Source: Lumnitzera littorea (Eukaryota; Streptophyta; Magnoliopsida; Myrtales; Combretaceae). Taken from it: a stretch of DNA of 64,000 nt. A program made the position numbers and the translations under genes. This document shows positions 1-12,369 of this stretch, one piece after another. The notes beneath the pieces were generated by a model. It did not search any database, was not told the DNA's origin, and worked only from the letters and a program-made list of their open reading frames with translations. Where the stretch lies: NCBI GenBank assembly GCA_024138015.1, contig JAMXBB010000009.1, positions 43,971,298 through 44,035,297 on the forward strand, read 5' to 3'. Position 1 is the first letter of the stretch. Each line of letters starts with the position of its first letter.

Positions 1-2048
1 TATGTATGTTTTAAGGTTTTTCACCAACTTGGGAATAATTTACTTACACTTATGAGCTTAAGGATCAATTGGCTTAGTTATTTAGGAACATCGTTTTATT
101 ATGCAACATATATATATCATATGATAATTTTATTGATTTATGGCTTTTCAAGCGTTAAGATAATTTTATAGAGTTTTAATTTAATTATATATATATATAT
201 ATATTTTTAAAGTACACGTATGTAGGGATTGTGATTTTCTTGCATGATAAGAGTTTCCAAATTATATAATTGGGTCTTTCAAGTTCGTTTTGAGTTCCAG
301 GTTCAAAATTTTAGTCGGTTTTCATTTTAGGTAGTTTTATTGACTTAGAGAAATGTCTACGGCACTCGAATCCGATACTATGTTTAAAAGGTTAAATTTA
401 CGGAGTCTACAATATCTCCTTTTAATTCTTTCATTTTCTATATTTCTTCTTTCCATTTTTATTTTCTATATTTTTTAGTATACTAGTCTAAGTATACATA
501 TGTATGTGTATGTATACATGAAAAATATGCTTTCAAGTATATATGTGTTTACAAAAATATTACATGCATATATGTATAAATATAAAGATGTACATACTTA
601 CATATGTATATATATATATATATATATATACTTTTTTATTAAAGTATATACATATATATATATATATCTAGCACAAAAATTTTCATACACATATTTATGT
701 ACAAAGATCTATACGTATTATGTATATATATACATATGTATTTTATTTCATGATCTTGAGTACAATATAAAATGTATGTATACATATTTATGTGTATCTA
801 AGTACATATATATATAAACAAGTAATTTAATTTTTTTTTCAAAAAAAATGTCTAAATATAAGCACATGTACATATGAATGTATATAAGCTGGACACTACT
901 CATAGGAAGAACAATATTATTTTTTTTTCTTTCTTTTATTTTTCTGTTATTTAATTATTTTTTATATAATATACATATATGTCATTATTATAAATAAACA
1001 AAAAATGTTAAAATAGTCAAAATTAGAAAAATGCTCCTCAAACCAACCAAGAAATGCCACATCAAACCCTACATTTTTTTTTCTAACCCCAAAAATATAT
1101 TTATATAAAAAAATTAATAGTAATAAATTAATTTAGAATAAGTATTATGATGATAGTTATAATAAATAGTAACTTAGAGCCTAAAGTTGTTGAATAAAGA
1201 AACAAAGTGAAATTGGACCTTAAGGCCCATAAAATAAAAAATAAAAATAAAAACCCTACCAGATCTAACCTAAAAAGAAAAAGGCATACAAAAATTCTAT
1301 TTAATCAAATTAAGAGTGAACATATAAAAATAAGTTAGGTCATAATTAGTATAATTGGAAAACTTAAGAAAAAGGCCCGTTTTAGGCTAATAACCAAGAT
1401 CACGGCCTAAAAATAAAAATAATCAGCAAATACAAAATTTAGAAAAATTATTTAGGCCTGAATGTAATTTTATTAAGCCTACTAGTCCATAAGATAAGCC
1501 CAATCAATAGTTAAGTTCAACACAAACACAAAAGCTCAATGAGGAATCTAGAAAATTTTAAACAAACCTAATAGGAATAAAATAGATAAAGGATAAGCCT
1601 ACATCATTTGAGGTCTACTAATAAAATTTAAGTAAAGTCCACTTAATAAATCATTAAGAAAAACTTAGAAAAAAATTATTAAAGAGTAATTGGGCCAAAA
1701 AATTAATAAAATTCATAACCCACCAGGCCTATAGTGGAAAATGCGAGTTCTAACTTGCAAAACAGACTTGCTACATGAAAGTTGAAAACTATAAAAATCA
1801 ATTATAAGATCATAAAAATTGGATTTCAAATAAAAAAGTTATATGCAATAGAAGATTTAGGAAAATTCGAAAAGTATAAGTGTAATGATTCAGTTATTCA
1901 AGTCATTTGATCCTATCAATGGATAACTAGGATAAATCCTCAAACAAATAAATAAATACCCCAAACGTAATTATTTAAAAATATATTTTATTTCCTTTAA
2001 AGGGAAAACCAATAAACACACATCATAAGATAGAATTTTAGATATAAT
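1..2048. other. AT-rich non-coding DNA with TA microsatellites
   Basis: No supportable gene. The stretch holds TA-type microsatellites at about 184-204, 606-630 and 645-668, and many TATG/CATA runs between 490 and 820. A 105-codon open frame at 500-817 is made almost entirely of this repeat (Tyr/Ile/Val-rich) and is not a credible gene. From about 1030 to 2000 the DNA is A-rich on the + strand with no recognisable domain. Confidence 0.6.
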
Positions 2049-2212
2049 TGTATGACCCAAAATTATTCAAAAAGTCAAAGTTCTATGCATATACACATGT
2101 ACTTAAAAATCTAACATTCAAAAGAAGATATATTTCTATAAGTACAAATAATTAAATATATAAAATATAACGACCTTATTATTGCAATACAAAACAACAA
2201 CGATGGTAACAA

Positions 2213-2302
2213 CTAATAATAATAATCATAGTAATAATAATAATACTAATAATAATGATAATAACGATCACAATAATAATAATGCCAACAATGATGATAA
2301 CA
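2213..2302. repeat. AAT-type trinucleotide microsatellite (imperfect)
   Basis: About 90 bp of imperfect AAT repeats interrupted by AAC, ATG and AGT units. This is a simple low-complexity repeat. Confidence 0.8.
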
Positions 2303-3308
2303 AGACTTAGGATCATATACTTACTAGAAGTAAACCGAGTATATGTATGCATACACGCACGATGTGATCATAAAATGATACTATGATATGATTGAGCTAA
2401 AGTTTTTCAGTTAATTAAATATACGGTTTCAATATTTTTCCACCTAGCTCTAGTGCATTGTCTAACTTATGCTATCATTCTACTATTTATCCTACTATAC
2501 GCAGGCATAACAGTTAAATCATAATATAATAGTATATTATCAAAATTTATAAAAAGTGAGAAAAATTTTAACTTGTATAGTATTTACTAAGTTGTATGGT
2601 ATTGCTTATATGGAAAAATAATATTTCTTAAATGCTACAATAAATAAGATAAGCAATGAGGAATAACATTAAAAGTTTTAATTAAATTATATGACTGAAG
2701 AATTATACCTGAACTTGATAAGAATCAACTATGGGAATGTAAAAATAAAAAAGTAAAATGAAAATGTTACATGCAATTCAAAACCTAAGTGGAAATGGGA
2801 ATTATAAGTTAAATAGTTAGATAATTAGGTAGTTTGGCACTACATCTAGATACTCATTAAGTTTTTATTTACTGTTTACCAAGAGACACCAATTAGGAGA
2901 GCGAGCTGCCTATTGAAACTTGTGACTTGTAGCCCTTATAATTAAGTAAATATTCCCGATAACTCTATACTTGTTTTGTATTTATAGTTATTGCACCTTG
3001 TTAAATATTTCTCATGAATTTTTATTATAACAAAATGAGAAGAATGCTAATGAATCATCAAGAATGCAGGTATTCAAAAGGGTTCTCAGAAAATCTCAAA
3101 TTACAAATTGAGAATGATTCGGAAAGTTATTTAGAAGGTTTAAATTATTTAACCAAGGAGATAATTCTAAAAATATTCAAAAGATACTTGAGAAGCTTTG
3201 TAATAAGAAGAATCGGTATAATATTTTAGAAACTTGTTTAGAGATTTTGATGGAAAGAAGATTGATACTCTTTAAAAGGTTATTAAAATAGTTAATCTAG
3301 AAGAGTAA

Positions 3309-4418
3309 TGTTGAAAATTAATTCATATTAGATTCGAAGAAAACAAAGCCTAGCTTCACTAGATTGAATGTATTAAGGAAGTATACTTAATCTCGTTTTA
3401 CTCAAGATGGAATTATGAATCCATAGGGATTATTTTAAGCGAACGTATCTTTTGACAAATCAAAGATTTATCTATAAGATTGAATAAGGATAAGATTGTT
3501 TTCAAATCTTATTATTTTTTTTTAAACCGAAGCTTTTCCAAAAATTGTTGATCAAGCATATTTCATTGTAAATATTCAAATATGAAACTTATCTAGAAGT
3601 TGCTGATCAAGCATATCTTACCATGCTTAGAGGATCAAATTTAAAATTCAATTCACCGAGATCTTCTCTAAAAACATCTATGATCTAGCTTGAAAAGGAT
3701 AAGCATGTTTTGAAGATAATTCTCATCATCTTTTAGTCGTTAGAAGACTTAAGTATAAAAGAAAAAGTGATTCAAAATTATAGACATGAATCTAGAAACA
3801 ACAAATTACATATACATTATACTTGAAATGAAAGCTATTTCTACCATCTAAAAGAGCACATAATGTATTTTAGATACTTCTCAAAAAAGATGAACTAAAG
3901 CAGATTTCTCATTAATCATTACTTATGTTTTTATCCGAAGTCCTTTTGAGATTTATATTGTTATTCCCACTTGTTTCTCTTGTAAAATTTGTTTATTGTT
4001 TGAGTTAGTTTTTACTTTGTAGATTTGTATTAGCTTAGATTGAAGAAAGGCTAAATAGGCAAAGTAAAGTGTAGTGAAGCCTATGTATGACAAATTCTTG
4101 TAAACTTCTTATGATTTTGTTATAGTGGATTAAGTGGAACGGCTTCGGTAAAGTGAAACGAGTCCCTAATAATGGAGCTAGAAGAGACCAATAGGTAAAA
4201 AACCGAAGCTCTATAACTCCATAGCTTGATATTCTCCTTTCTTATCCTTTTAATTTGCATTATTTAATTGTGTTGATTAGTTGTAAGTTAAATTATTAAA
4301 GTACCATTATTCACCATTTTAAGCTATTAAGAGGGATATTTTTCTTACATAAAAAATGTTTTCAAAAATTGAAAAATATCAATTCACCCCTTTCTTGATA
4401 TCTTATACGGGACCAACA
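3309..4418 (+). mobile_element. LTR remnant, SIRE/Maximus-like Ty1/copia
   Basis: The 3' part reads like the end of a SIRE/Maximus-type copia LTR. Around 4120-4200 there is a segment ending in the words GGAGCTAGAAG and GACCAATAGG. It is followed by a T-rich stretch, an A-rich stretch, and then the characteristic sequence AATTCACCCCTTTCTTG near 4381 and CCAACA at 4413-4418. A plausible TGTTG start lies at 3309, which gives an LTR of about 1.1 kb, normal for this lineage. No convincing target duplication or primer binding site follows, so it is probably a decayed solo LTR. The family call is from remembered LTR features; the start is less certain than the end. Confidence 0.45.
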
Positions 4419-7400
4419 CACCTAAATATTATATATATTGATAAATTGATGCTTGGGGCTCGGGATATGCATGTAGTTAAATATTGATTGTTTATTGTGC
4501 AAAATGTTGTTTAATATGGTAACTGAAGCATTGGTTATATGATTAATTACAGCATGATTTAGATGGTTTGCTAACATTAGTTGTTCATCTAATAATTTAA
4601 TTTAATTATATTTGGCTTACCTTAAATAAAATGGATTATGCATCAACCATGCATTACATTACTTATTCTGACTATCACCTCACATGAAGGTAATGAGAGG
4701 CCATGGAAGGGTTATTTCTATATATTTAATCAAAGTATTTTAATATGGTGTGCTTATACAACATAACCTTATCTTGGTTAGTTGGCTTACCAAGTGCAAG
4801 AGATGCCAATCGCTTAACAATGGGCCGAGTCTTAAGACCTCCACTGTAGGGCATGAGTATGGACTATAAGGACCATCTTACCACCAAACCTGGGGCTTCG
4901 AGTTTTATTAGACATTGGAAAGTATGGAAATTATTTTCTTAGACCTAAAATGTAGAATTTCAAATGGTTAAAAGCCCAAGTGTTGGAACCTAGTCGTAAT
5001 TGGTACCGATAAATCTCCAACCCTTATTTTGGAAGACGTTAAACCAAAAATTATATGCATCACCTGGTTAATTGCATACATTATCTGATATACTGTTTGT
5101 TTATGCATTCATATGTTTAATAATTAATTGTTTGATAACTTTCTTACGAAAATAATAGGAGGGATGTCTTACTAAGGTTATGTAGCTTACTCCTTAACAA
5201 CCTATTTTATAGGTTCAATTAAGCTAAGACTAGGATAAGCTTCAAGTACAAAGTGCAAATCTAAGATATGTAAGAGAAAATTATATTTAGTTAAGAAACG
5301 TATAGCTGGTATAAGAACACTCCATGTAGGAAGTGTTCGTGTGCTAAGGTTCTATATCATTTAGTAGTTTCTAGAATCTATAAAATTGATTTACCCTATC
5401 TTATTGTTTTGTAGGGTATATCGATTTTTTGTGGTTCTAATGGATTGTCGATTGTTGGGTATCCATATTTACTTATATTATATGCTAAGTTAATAAATTA
5501 AAAATTGGAAGCCCTGGTGATTAATTAATTAGAGTCTTGTAATCTTTTATTTGTAAGATAGTTTCTGCATCATAGGTACACTCATAACATGGAAATTCTA
5601 AGCAATCCTACTAGGCTCCCTTTAAGGTCATTACAACACTTCAAACAACACAAATTAATAATAAATTTTTTTTCCCCTTTTTCTTTATAGAAAAAATAGA
5701 AAAATCCTAGTTTACTTGAATATATATTTAAGGTCCATTAACCGATTTCATGGATCCCTTTTATGAAAACTGCTTAGGTTTTAATAAGTTAGCTTATGAA
5801 CTTAAGTCTTTGGTTTCTATTTTTCTAAAATTATTTTTTAGAAAAATCGTAGGCTATTAGCCAAAATTAAGGTCCATCCACCTATAAGCCCTAATCTTGC
5901 TTTTTTCCCAATTTCAATTGGATCGCTCCATTTAAAAAAAATTATATAAAACCATTTTCTAATCTATATAAGAGATTTATGAAAAGCAAACCGGACTTAA
6001 TATAAATGGGGCTAAGAAAAGAGAGAAACTAAATTTTCAGCTCGATAAGGGGGTACTTATTTGTCTCAATTTTGTCCCATTATTTCTATTTTTACTCATG
6101 CTTAGCTTAAATTAAGGTCCTAAAATGTTTTTCTAGATTCTAAGGTTTTAAATAATTATAATTAATTTAGACTTGTGAGTTCTACTGAAAGTTATGTTGT
6201 GAGGCCTAATCTAAGTATTCCTAATTATAATTTGATTGAGAACCTTTCGAGTACCAAATTATATCAAAGTTCACAAATTAACAAATTATAATTAGGGTTT
6301 TTCCATTTGTAGCACACATGATACAAGTTTACATTAAGAGAAGGCCTCTAATTTCTTACACTTTATGCGTAACAAAAGATACCCCCCAACATTTTCGTAA
6401 TGTCCTTCTTTTAGTAGAGAGTTGCTATGTAAACATTGTCTATGACCATCTCTTACAATGTTGATTTCACCTAATTGATATTATTTATTCTATGGAGAAA
6501 AACTACCCCTAAGAGTTCTGAAGGCTACTCTATCCCCTTTTATATCTATAAGTAACTAAACACAAAATAAAAATACCTAATGCAATGCGAAGGATATATA
6601 TTGTTGAGGAAAGATAAATAAAAAAAATGAAAAGAAAAACCATGAGAAGGTGGCATGTCCTCAATACATTACCAACATAGGTTTTTGGAGCCTACTTAAG
6701 ATTTTATCTTATTGGTAAGGATGTAAGTAGACGGATAGTTATAAGGTACTTAATTCCCCCACTTAAGATTTGTTGAGTGAAAATAAATAATAATATATTG
6801 AAACTTCAAAGACAAAAATGGTTTAGCTAAAGAAAAGGTTGTTCAACCCTTTCAATTGTTATTGTATTTTCCCCTTCGACAAGTGCTTTTTTAACTTGGA
6901 TCCTGAAACTATATTGTAAATAACAAGTTAATAGCATTTGTAAATGAAGTAACAATTAATTTGAGTTATACTATAAAACACAATCATGAAAATTTGATTT
7001 TTCTTAATATATATATATTACTATATAGTTTAACTTTATAATTTCATCTATTTTTGAAAAGATTAATAGATAATAATTGATTATCTTTCTAATTTATTCT
7101 CTTTGATAAAGGTGGTTTTATTGTATATGGTTAAATTAGGGCATGTTTTTAGACTCCTCCCTCTTTATAACATACTTCTTTTGTTTGTCCTCATAAATTC
7201 TAACCATGTTTCTATTATATGTTTTTATTTATATTTCAACTTTTAGAAAATTGATGTTTAATATCCTTTTCATATATGTATACCATTTATAAAAGTTTTG
7301 GAACCAGTATAATACTCACCAAATTAATCAATAAAATAATTTTGAAAAAAAAAAAAACAGTCAGTTGGTGTAAAAAAAGAAAAGTCAAATAAATAAGTCA

Positions 7401-8103
7401 TGCAAGTTGAAGTGAAGGTACCCTATTGTTTTTAACCCTATACCTAGAACCTACCCTGCTATCCTATAACATACCCATGTTGAGTTGCAAGTTAGGGTTA
7501 AAAACCTATAAGGTTTTTGGCAAGTTTTGGGTATTCTATTAGGGTAGCGAAGTGGTTTTGTATTTTTATGACCTATTCTAGCCCACCCCGATTCTATCCC
7601 CACTTAATGGCAACTTATGAGCATAGATGGTTCTATCACAATCCTTGAGATTCCTATAACCTACTTACTAAATCCACACATTTCATTTATCTGTTGGCTA
7701 TCCTCTGCCATCTACATTATCAACTATTTGCTTTAGGACACATGGGTCCTTAGTGAGGATAGATGTGTTGAAAGAGAAAATCAATCCTTATTTCAAAATA
7801 TAGAACCAACTGACCTAGAGTAAAATTCAAATGCAAAAATCTACAGGTACATTTCATTCTTGACATGAGGTGGAGCTGAACTTAGTCCATCCCATTAATT
7901 GGCTAGTAATAATAATATTAAGCTAAACAATTTAGGCCAATAACTACATCACATAAGCAAATATTATTTGTTGAGACATGGCATCTAATTTGGTTTTTCT
8001 TCCATATATCAAATTTCAATTTATGCATTTTTTTTATATGATGGATAGGCATAGATATATTATGACCAATTACCTCTAGATACATAAACTAACTTACAAG
8101 ACC
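4419..8103. other. No recognisable gene; decayed repeat DNA
   Basis: No open frame with a recognisable domain. The sequence from 4680 to 5635 has the look of gypsy LTR DNA and ends in ATTACA at 5630-5635, like the GTTACA ends of Tekay/Del-type LTRs. 5640-8103 is AT-rich with no feature I can support. Around 7420-7600 there are several short CCCTA/AGGGT blocks in both orientations, perhaps an old non-autonomous transposon. Confidence 0.4.
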
Positions 8104-9258
8104 TCACATATTAGATAAGAATAGATTTATGCACTATTGCCCAAAGGCCTTTTCATTATACAAAATACATACATCTAACTACTGATTGGTGGGCCAAACA
8201 TTCCAAGTTAAATTTATTATGCAAATCATGTAGCCAACTTCCATTAGTTATTTTGATATTAGAAACATACTTTGCTTTTGTTGAAGAAGCAAATATGACC
8301 AATCTCATTATTTAGGCCTCGTAATTGTTATTAGTTTTCAGTGTGTTAAATATGTCATTTCAAAGGGAAAATTCAATTTAATTTTCTCTTATTATCGTAA
8401 GCAAATTTGTTAAATGCCAAATAATCCAAATTGTATTGCTAATTAGTAGATGAATGAAGGTGATGTTAATCTTGATTTAAAGCAAAGACAGGTGAGCCAA
8501 TGAGATGCATTTTTTACATTATTGGTTAGGCGACCAGCCATATGTAATATACTTTCATACTCAAAAGAACATCTCAACATAGTGAAAATTGTTGATAAAT
8601 TATATGAAGAAAAAAAAAAAACTAAACAATGCATAAAATAAACTAAAATCTTTGGCAAGAGCACCCTAATTGTTTTCCTTCTCATATATTGGATAAGAAT
8701 AGATTTATGCACTATTGCCCAAAGGCCTTTTCATCATACAAAATACATACATCCAACTACTGATTGGTAGGCCAAACATTCCGAGTTAAATTTATTATGC
8801 AAATCATGTAGCTAACTTCCTTTAGCTATTTTGACATTAGAAACATACTTTGCTTTTGTTGAAGAAGCAAATATGACTAATTGCATTATTTAGGCCTCAC
8901 AGTTGTTATTAGTTTTCAGTATGTTAAATATGTCATTTTAAAGTGAAAATTCAACTTAATTTTCTCTTATTATGGTAAGCAAATTTGTTAAATGCCAAAT
9001 AATCCAAATTGTATTGCTAATTAGTAGATGAATGAGGGTGATGTTAATCTTGATTTAGAGCAAAGACAGGTGAGCTGATGAGAGGTCGTTTCTGCATTAT
9101 TGGTTAGGCGACTAGCCACATGCAATATACTTTCATACTCAAAAGAAAATCTCAACATGGTGAAAATTGTTGATAAATTATATGAAAAAGAAAAACTAAA
9201 CAAAGCATCAAATAAACTAAAATATTTGGCAAGAGCACCCTAATTGTTTTTCTTTCAA
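8104..9258. repeat. Tandem duplication, two ~578-bp copies
   Basis: Copy 1 spans about 8104-8681 and copy 2 about 8682-9258. Anchor words recur at a constant offset: AGATTTATGCACTATTGCCC starts at 8123 and again at 8701. Most differences are single bases plus a few small indels. Each copy contains a similar minus-strand open frame (8443-8712 and 9021-9203), but these only reflect the duplicated DNA, match no family I know and differ in length. I regard it as non-coding. Confidence 0.85.
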
Positions 9259-10568
9259 TTATTAATTTTAGACACGTGAATGAAGTATCTAGTATGTATC
9301 TAAAAACTATTTGGACAATAGGTAGATGTCATCGTATCGTATGCTCAGCTTTATAGCATTACGTACCCATGCTTCATAGGACATCATGTAGATTTTAAGC
9401 ACCATTTAAGGTAACATTACACTTATCCCATTGCAAATAAATTAATCATTTAAGCTAATTATATTTCAAGAAAAACCAAAATCAAGATCCTAAACAATTT
9501 GAGATGTATTTCCATAAAGTCATAGAACTTTAGTTGTCATAATAAAGTTTTAACTCTTTAAAAAGGGTGTACTAGAGTATTGAAGTGTTCAATTTTTACA
9601 ACCAAATGTCTTTAACCTGTCTACATATATGAAATCAAGTTTGACACTTTTACTAATTTTTTCTATACAAGTTTTCCTCATGAATAATTATTTCTAAGGC
9701 TTCGTTGAATCTATACTACAAGTTGCTAGTTTATAGTTACACCAGACCCAATGGAACCTACTTATCCACTAAACTATGTCTACTAATTCCTTCAAACTCT
9801 TCTAATCATGCTAAACCCTCCTTTAGAAGCATTCTTAAGGGAATATCATCCATTAATTATCTTTCTAAGACTAAAGTGTAATCTTAGCAAAATATTTACA
9901 CTACTGTGTACCATAAGAGGGAAATTTTTCTTCAGTAGGGAGTTTTCATAACCACCTTGAGCAAAAAATATCAAGAAATATATTCTATGTTTTGATGTGA
10001 AAGTTTTAATAAGATAATTTGTGATAATGTATGGCCTAAAATAATTATATTTTGTTCACTTTCATTTTTTTTTTTATAATTCTTTTAGAAAGTTGCTTTT
10101 CCTTTTGGAAAATTGGGTTTACTTAAGACATGAGTTTTATTCACTTATTCTTATATTGAAAACTTTCATTTATAGTGAAAATTTTATGTGTAACTTAAAA
10201 ACACTCTTATTTTTCTGTCTTCTAGGAAAAATGTACATATAGTATAATTTTGGTTATATTTTTAACTTTTTGAAATGAGAATTTTAATCTAATAAAAAAT
10301 ATAGAAAGCTTATTGCTTTGATATAAGATATAACTAATGTGACATTTTTTACTTCTATTTTTATAAATTCTCTATTTTTTAAAGAAAATACTTGTTAATA
10401 TTTAATTAATAAAATTTATAAAAAATTTTAAGAAATAGAGAATAAGATTGAAGGTGGGCTAAAGCTAGCTACAACCCTCTTAGGGTCATTTTCAATGTTT
10501 GCTTTTATTGCTGGTGCATTGGTGGAGTCATTTTGATTGCTTTTAGGCTTAAAAGCAGCTCGAACTAG
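9259..10568. other. AT-rich non-coding stretch
   Basis: No open frame, RNA gene or repeat that I can support; homopolymer-rich AT DNA up to the left LTR of element A. Confidence 0.5.
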
Positions 10569-11413
10569 TGGTAATAGCATTGAGTTTTAGAGAGAGAAAA
10601 TGGACAACGTTTCTTAACTTAAGAGCATGGCATGCCAAATCACCTCCCTTCGAACATGTCTAGAAGAATCTTTCCTATCGAATCAACCCATGGTATTTTG
10701 CCTTCTTAACTCCTTTGTGCTTTTTACCCTGTTGAAACTTGAGGCCCTTATTCTATCCTTACATAGGGATAAATCAGCTAACATGACTGATAGCTTAGCT
10801 GTCTTGTTTTTAAGCTACTCTCTTTAGGAGCCAATCTATTGGTACTACTACTAACTTACCCTTAAGCCATCCAATATCTAAGCTGCCCAAGTTAAAAGCC
10901 AGCATGGTACAGTTGTCTACTTGCCTCTAGCTTATTTTGAGGCCACTACACTAAGTCAAATTCCATTCTAGATGGGTAATGACACTTATCCATGAACTTT
11001 TCCTTACTATACTATATGATCATGATATTCTTTTTATCTTTTCCCTTTTTTCTCTTCCCTTTATACATTATTATTAGAATTTTCCTTTTTCGGTTAAACA
11101 CCTATTCTTGTAATTGCTACATATAAGGGGGAAGGGGTTACCCTAAAGAGACAAGTATAAATAGCTTCATCTTTTATGGTCACAACATTTGTTAACATTT
11201 AATATAGTGAATATCCCTTATTTTCTCCATTATTGTTCTTACGTAAGCTTCTAGTTACTAAGTCCAATACTTAGATCTTATCATCCTCTTTAGTAAAGAT
11301 TGTGGCGTGTAACCCATGTCACTAGCTTATGTATCATATTAAGCTTGGTTATTCAATTTGTGTAAGGTTAGTAGTATGTCATATTCGTTAATTTGTGTGT
11401 GAGTTTTGCTACA
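10569..11413 (+). repeat. Element A, left (5') LTR
   Basis: It aligns along its length with 25663-26486. Shared blocks include the CTCCTTTGTGC/CTCCTTCGTGC region near 10709 and 25807, the TATAAGGGGG block near 11123 and 26211, and the TATAGTGAATATCCCTTATT block near 11202 and 26292. The 5' edge is inferred by matching the length of the right LTR, and the 3' edge is placed at a CA near 11413. TATAAATA at about 11156-11163 could be the element's own TATA box. Confidence 0.7.
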
Positions 11414-11468
11414 CCCCTTCAACTCTCATTACTTCTCAAACCATAGCTTGGACTTAACCCAACCCTAA

Positions 11469-12299
11469 TGATGTGCCCTAGAGCTAAGTTATCACAGGGT
11501 TTTACCGAAGTGAGTTAAATAGGTTCTTTAAAATATCGAAGAAAGCATAAGATGGTGTAGTTCAAATGTTCTAATAGCTTTGTGAAGCTGTTCACCAGAT
11601 ATGACATATTGAGGAATACTACATAACTTAACTCTTACTTGATATTATACACAAGTAAAAGCTAAGGTCCACTCACTACTAAACTCAAGCTACTAATAAG
11701 ATTAAATAAGAGTGCAAGAAATGTACTCTATGAGGGTTTCTCACAAGAACATAAGAGAATATTCATTAATAGTAAGGTAAGGTGATTCTGGCTATAAAGG
11801 ATAAGAGCTATTTATAGTAAGCCCTAGGGTTGCAAAGAAATAAGTGAATTTACATAAAGGGTAATACAAGGTGAGGAAACCCAATACAATGCTAAAAAGG
11901 GTAAATGGGACAAAAGACAAAAGAGAATATTTTACTAATGTCAAAAAAAGCAAGGATAGGTGGTGCATTACTATTAAATCCATACTAAGGGTAATGAGGT
12001 AATAGACTCGAGCTGTTTAGATGTGGGAATAGGTCAATAGAGAAGCACTTGAAGGTCTATCAAGGATCTTGGCACTAAGAAGGTCGACTGTGTTGGGATG
12101 GATTAGGAGCTCTACATTTGTGCTAGAAGTGAAGTAGAGTAGGGTGCATTCGAGCTAGCTAAGTAAAGAGTTTAGCAACATGCTTTCCTGATATTGGAGC
12201 TTGTCTTGGGTACGTTGGGAAGATTGGATTCTTCTTGTAAGACCTTACAAGTCCTAGACACAAGCTTGGGTAAGGGGTCCTAAGGTCAGCAATCCATTA
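11469..12299 (-). repeat. Element B, left (3') LTR
   Basis: It aligns throughout with 16805-17638, by eye about 85% identical near the outer end. It starts TGATGTGCCCTAGAGC and ends CCATTA. TATTTATAG-type words near 11810 fit a promoter region in the element's orientation. A frame at 11792-11983 is only LTR sequence read by chance. Confidence 0.8.
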
Positions 12300-12369
12300 G
12301 CTCTCTAAGTTTATTGAAGATTTACCCTCAAATCTAGTTCATCTTCCTCCTTAGGTACATATAGCATCA

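Noticed and set aside
500..817. 105-codon open frame rich in Tyr, Ile and Val
   Set aside because: It is a translation of TATG/CATA/TA repeats with no start context or domain.
3014..3229. 71-codon frame with mixed charged residues just before the SIRE-like LTR
   Set aside because: It could be a retroelement scrap, but I find no motif and no conserved neighbour.
10627..10827. 66-codon open frame
   Set aside because: It lies within the left LTR of element A; its right-LTR counterpart is not open.
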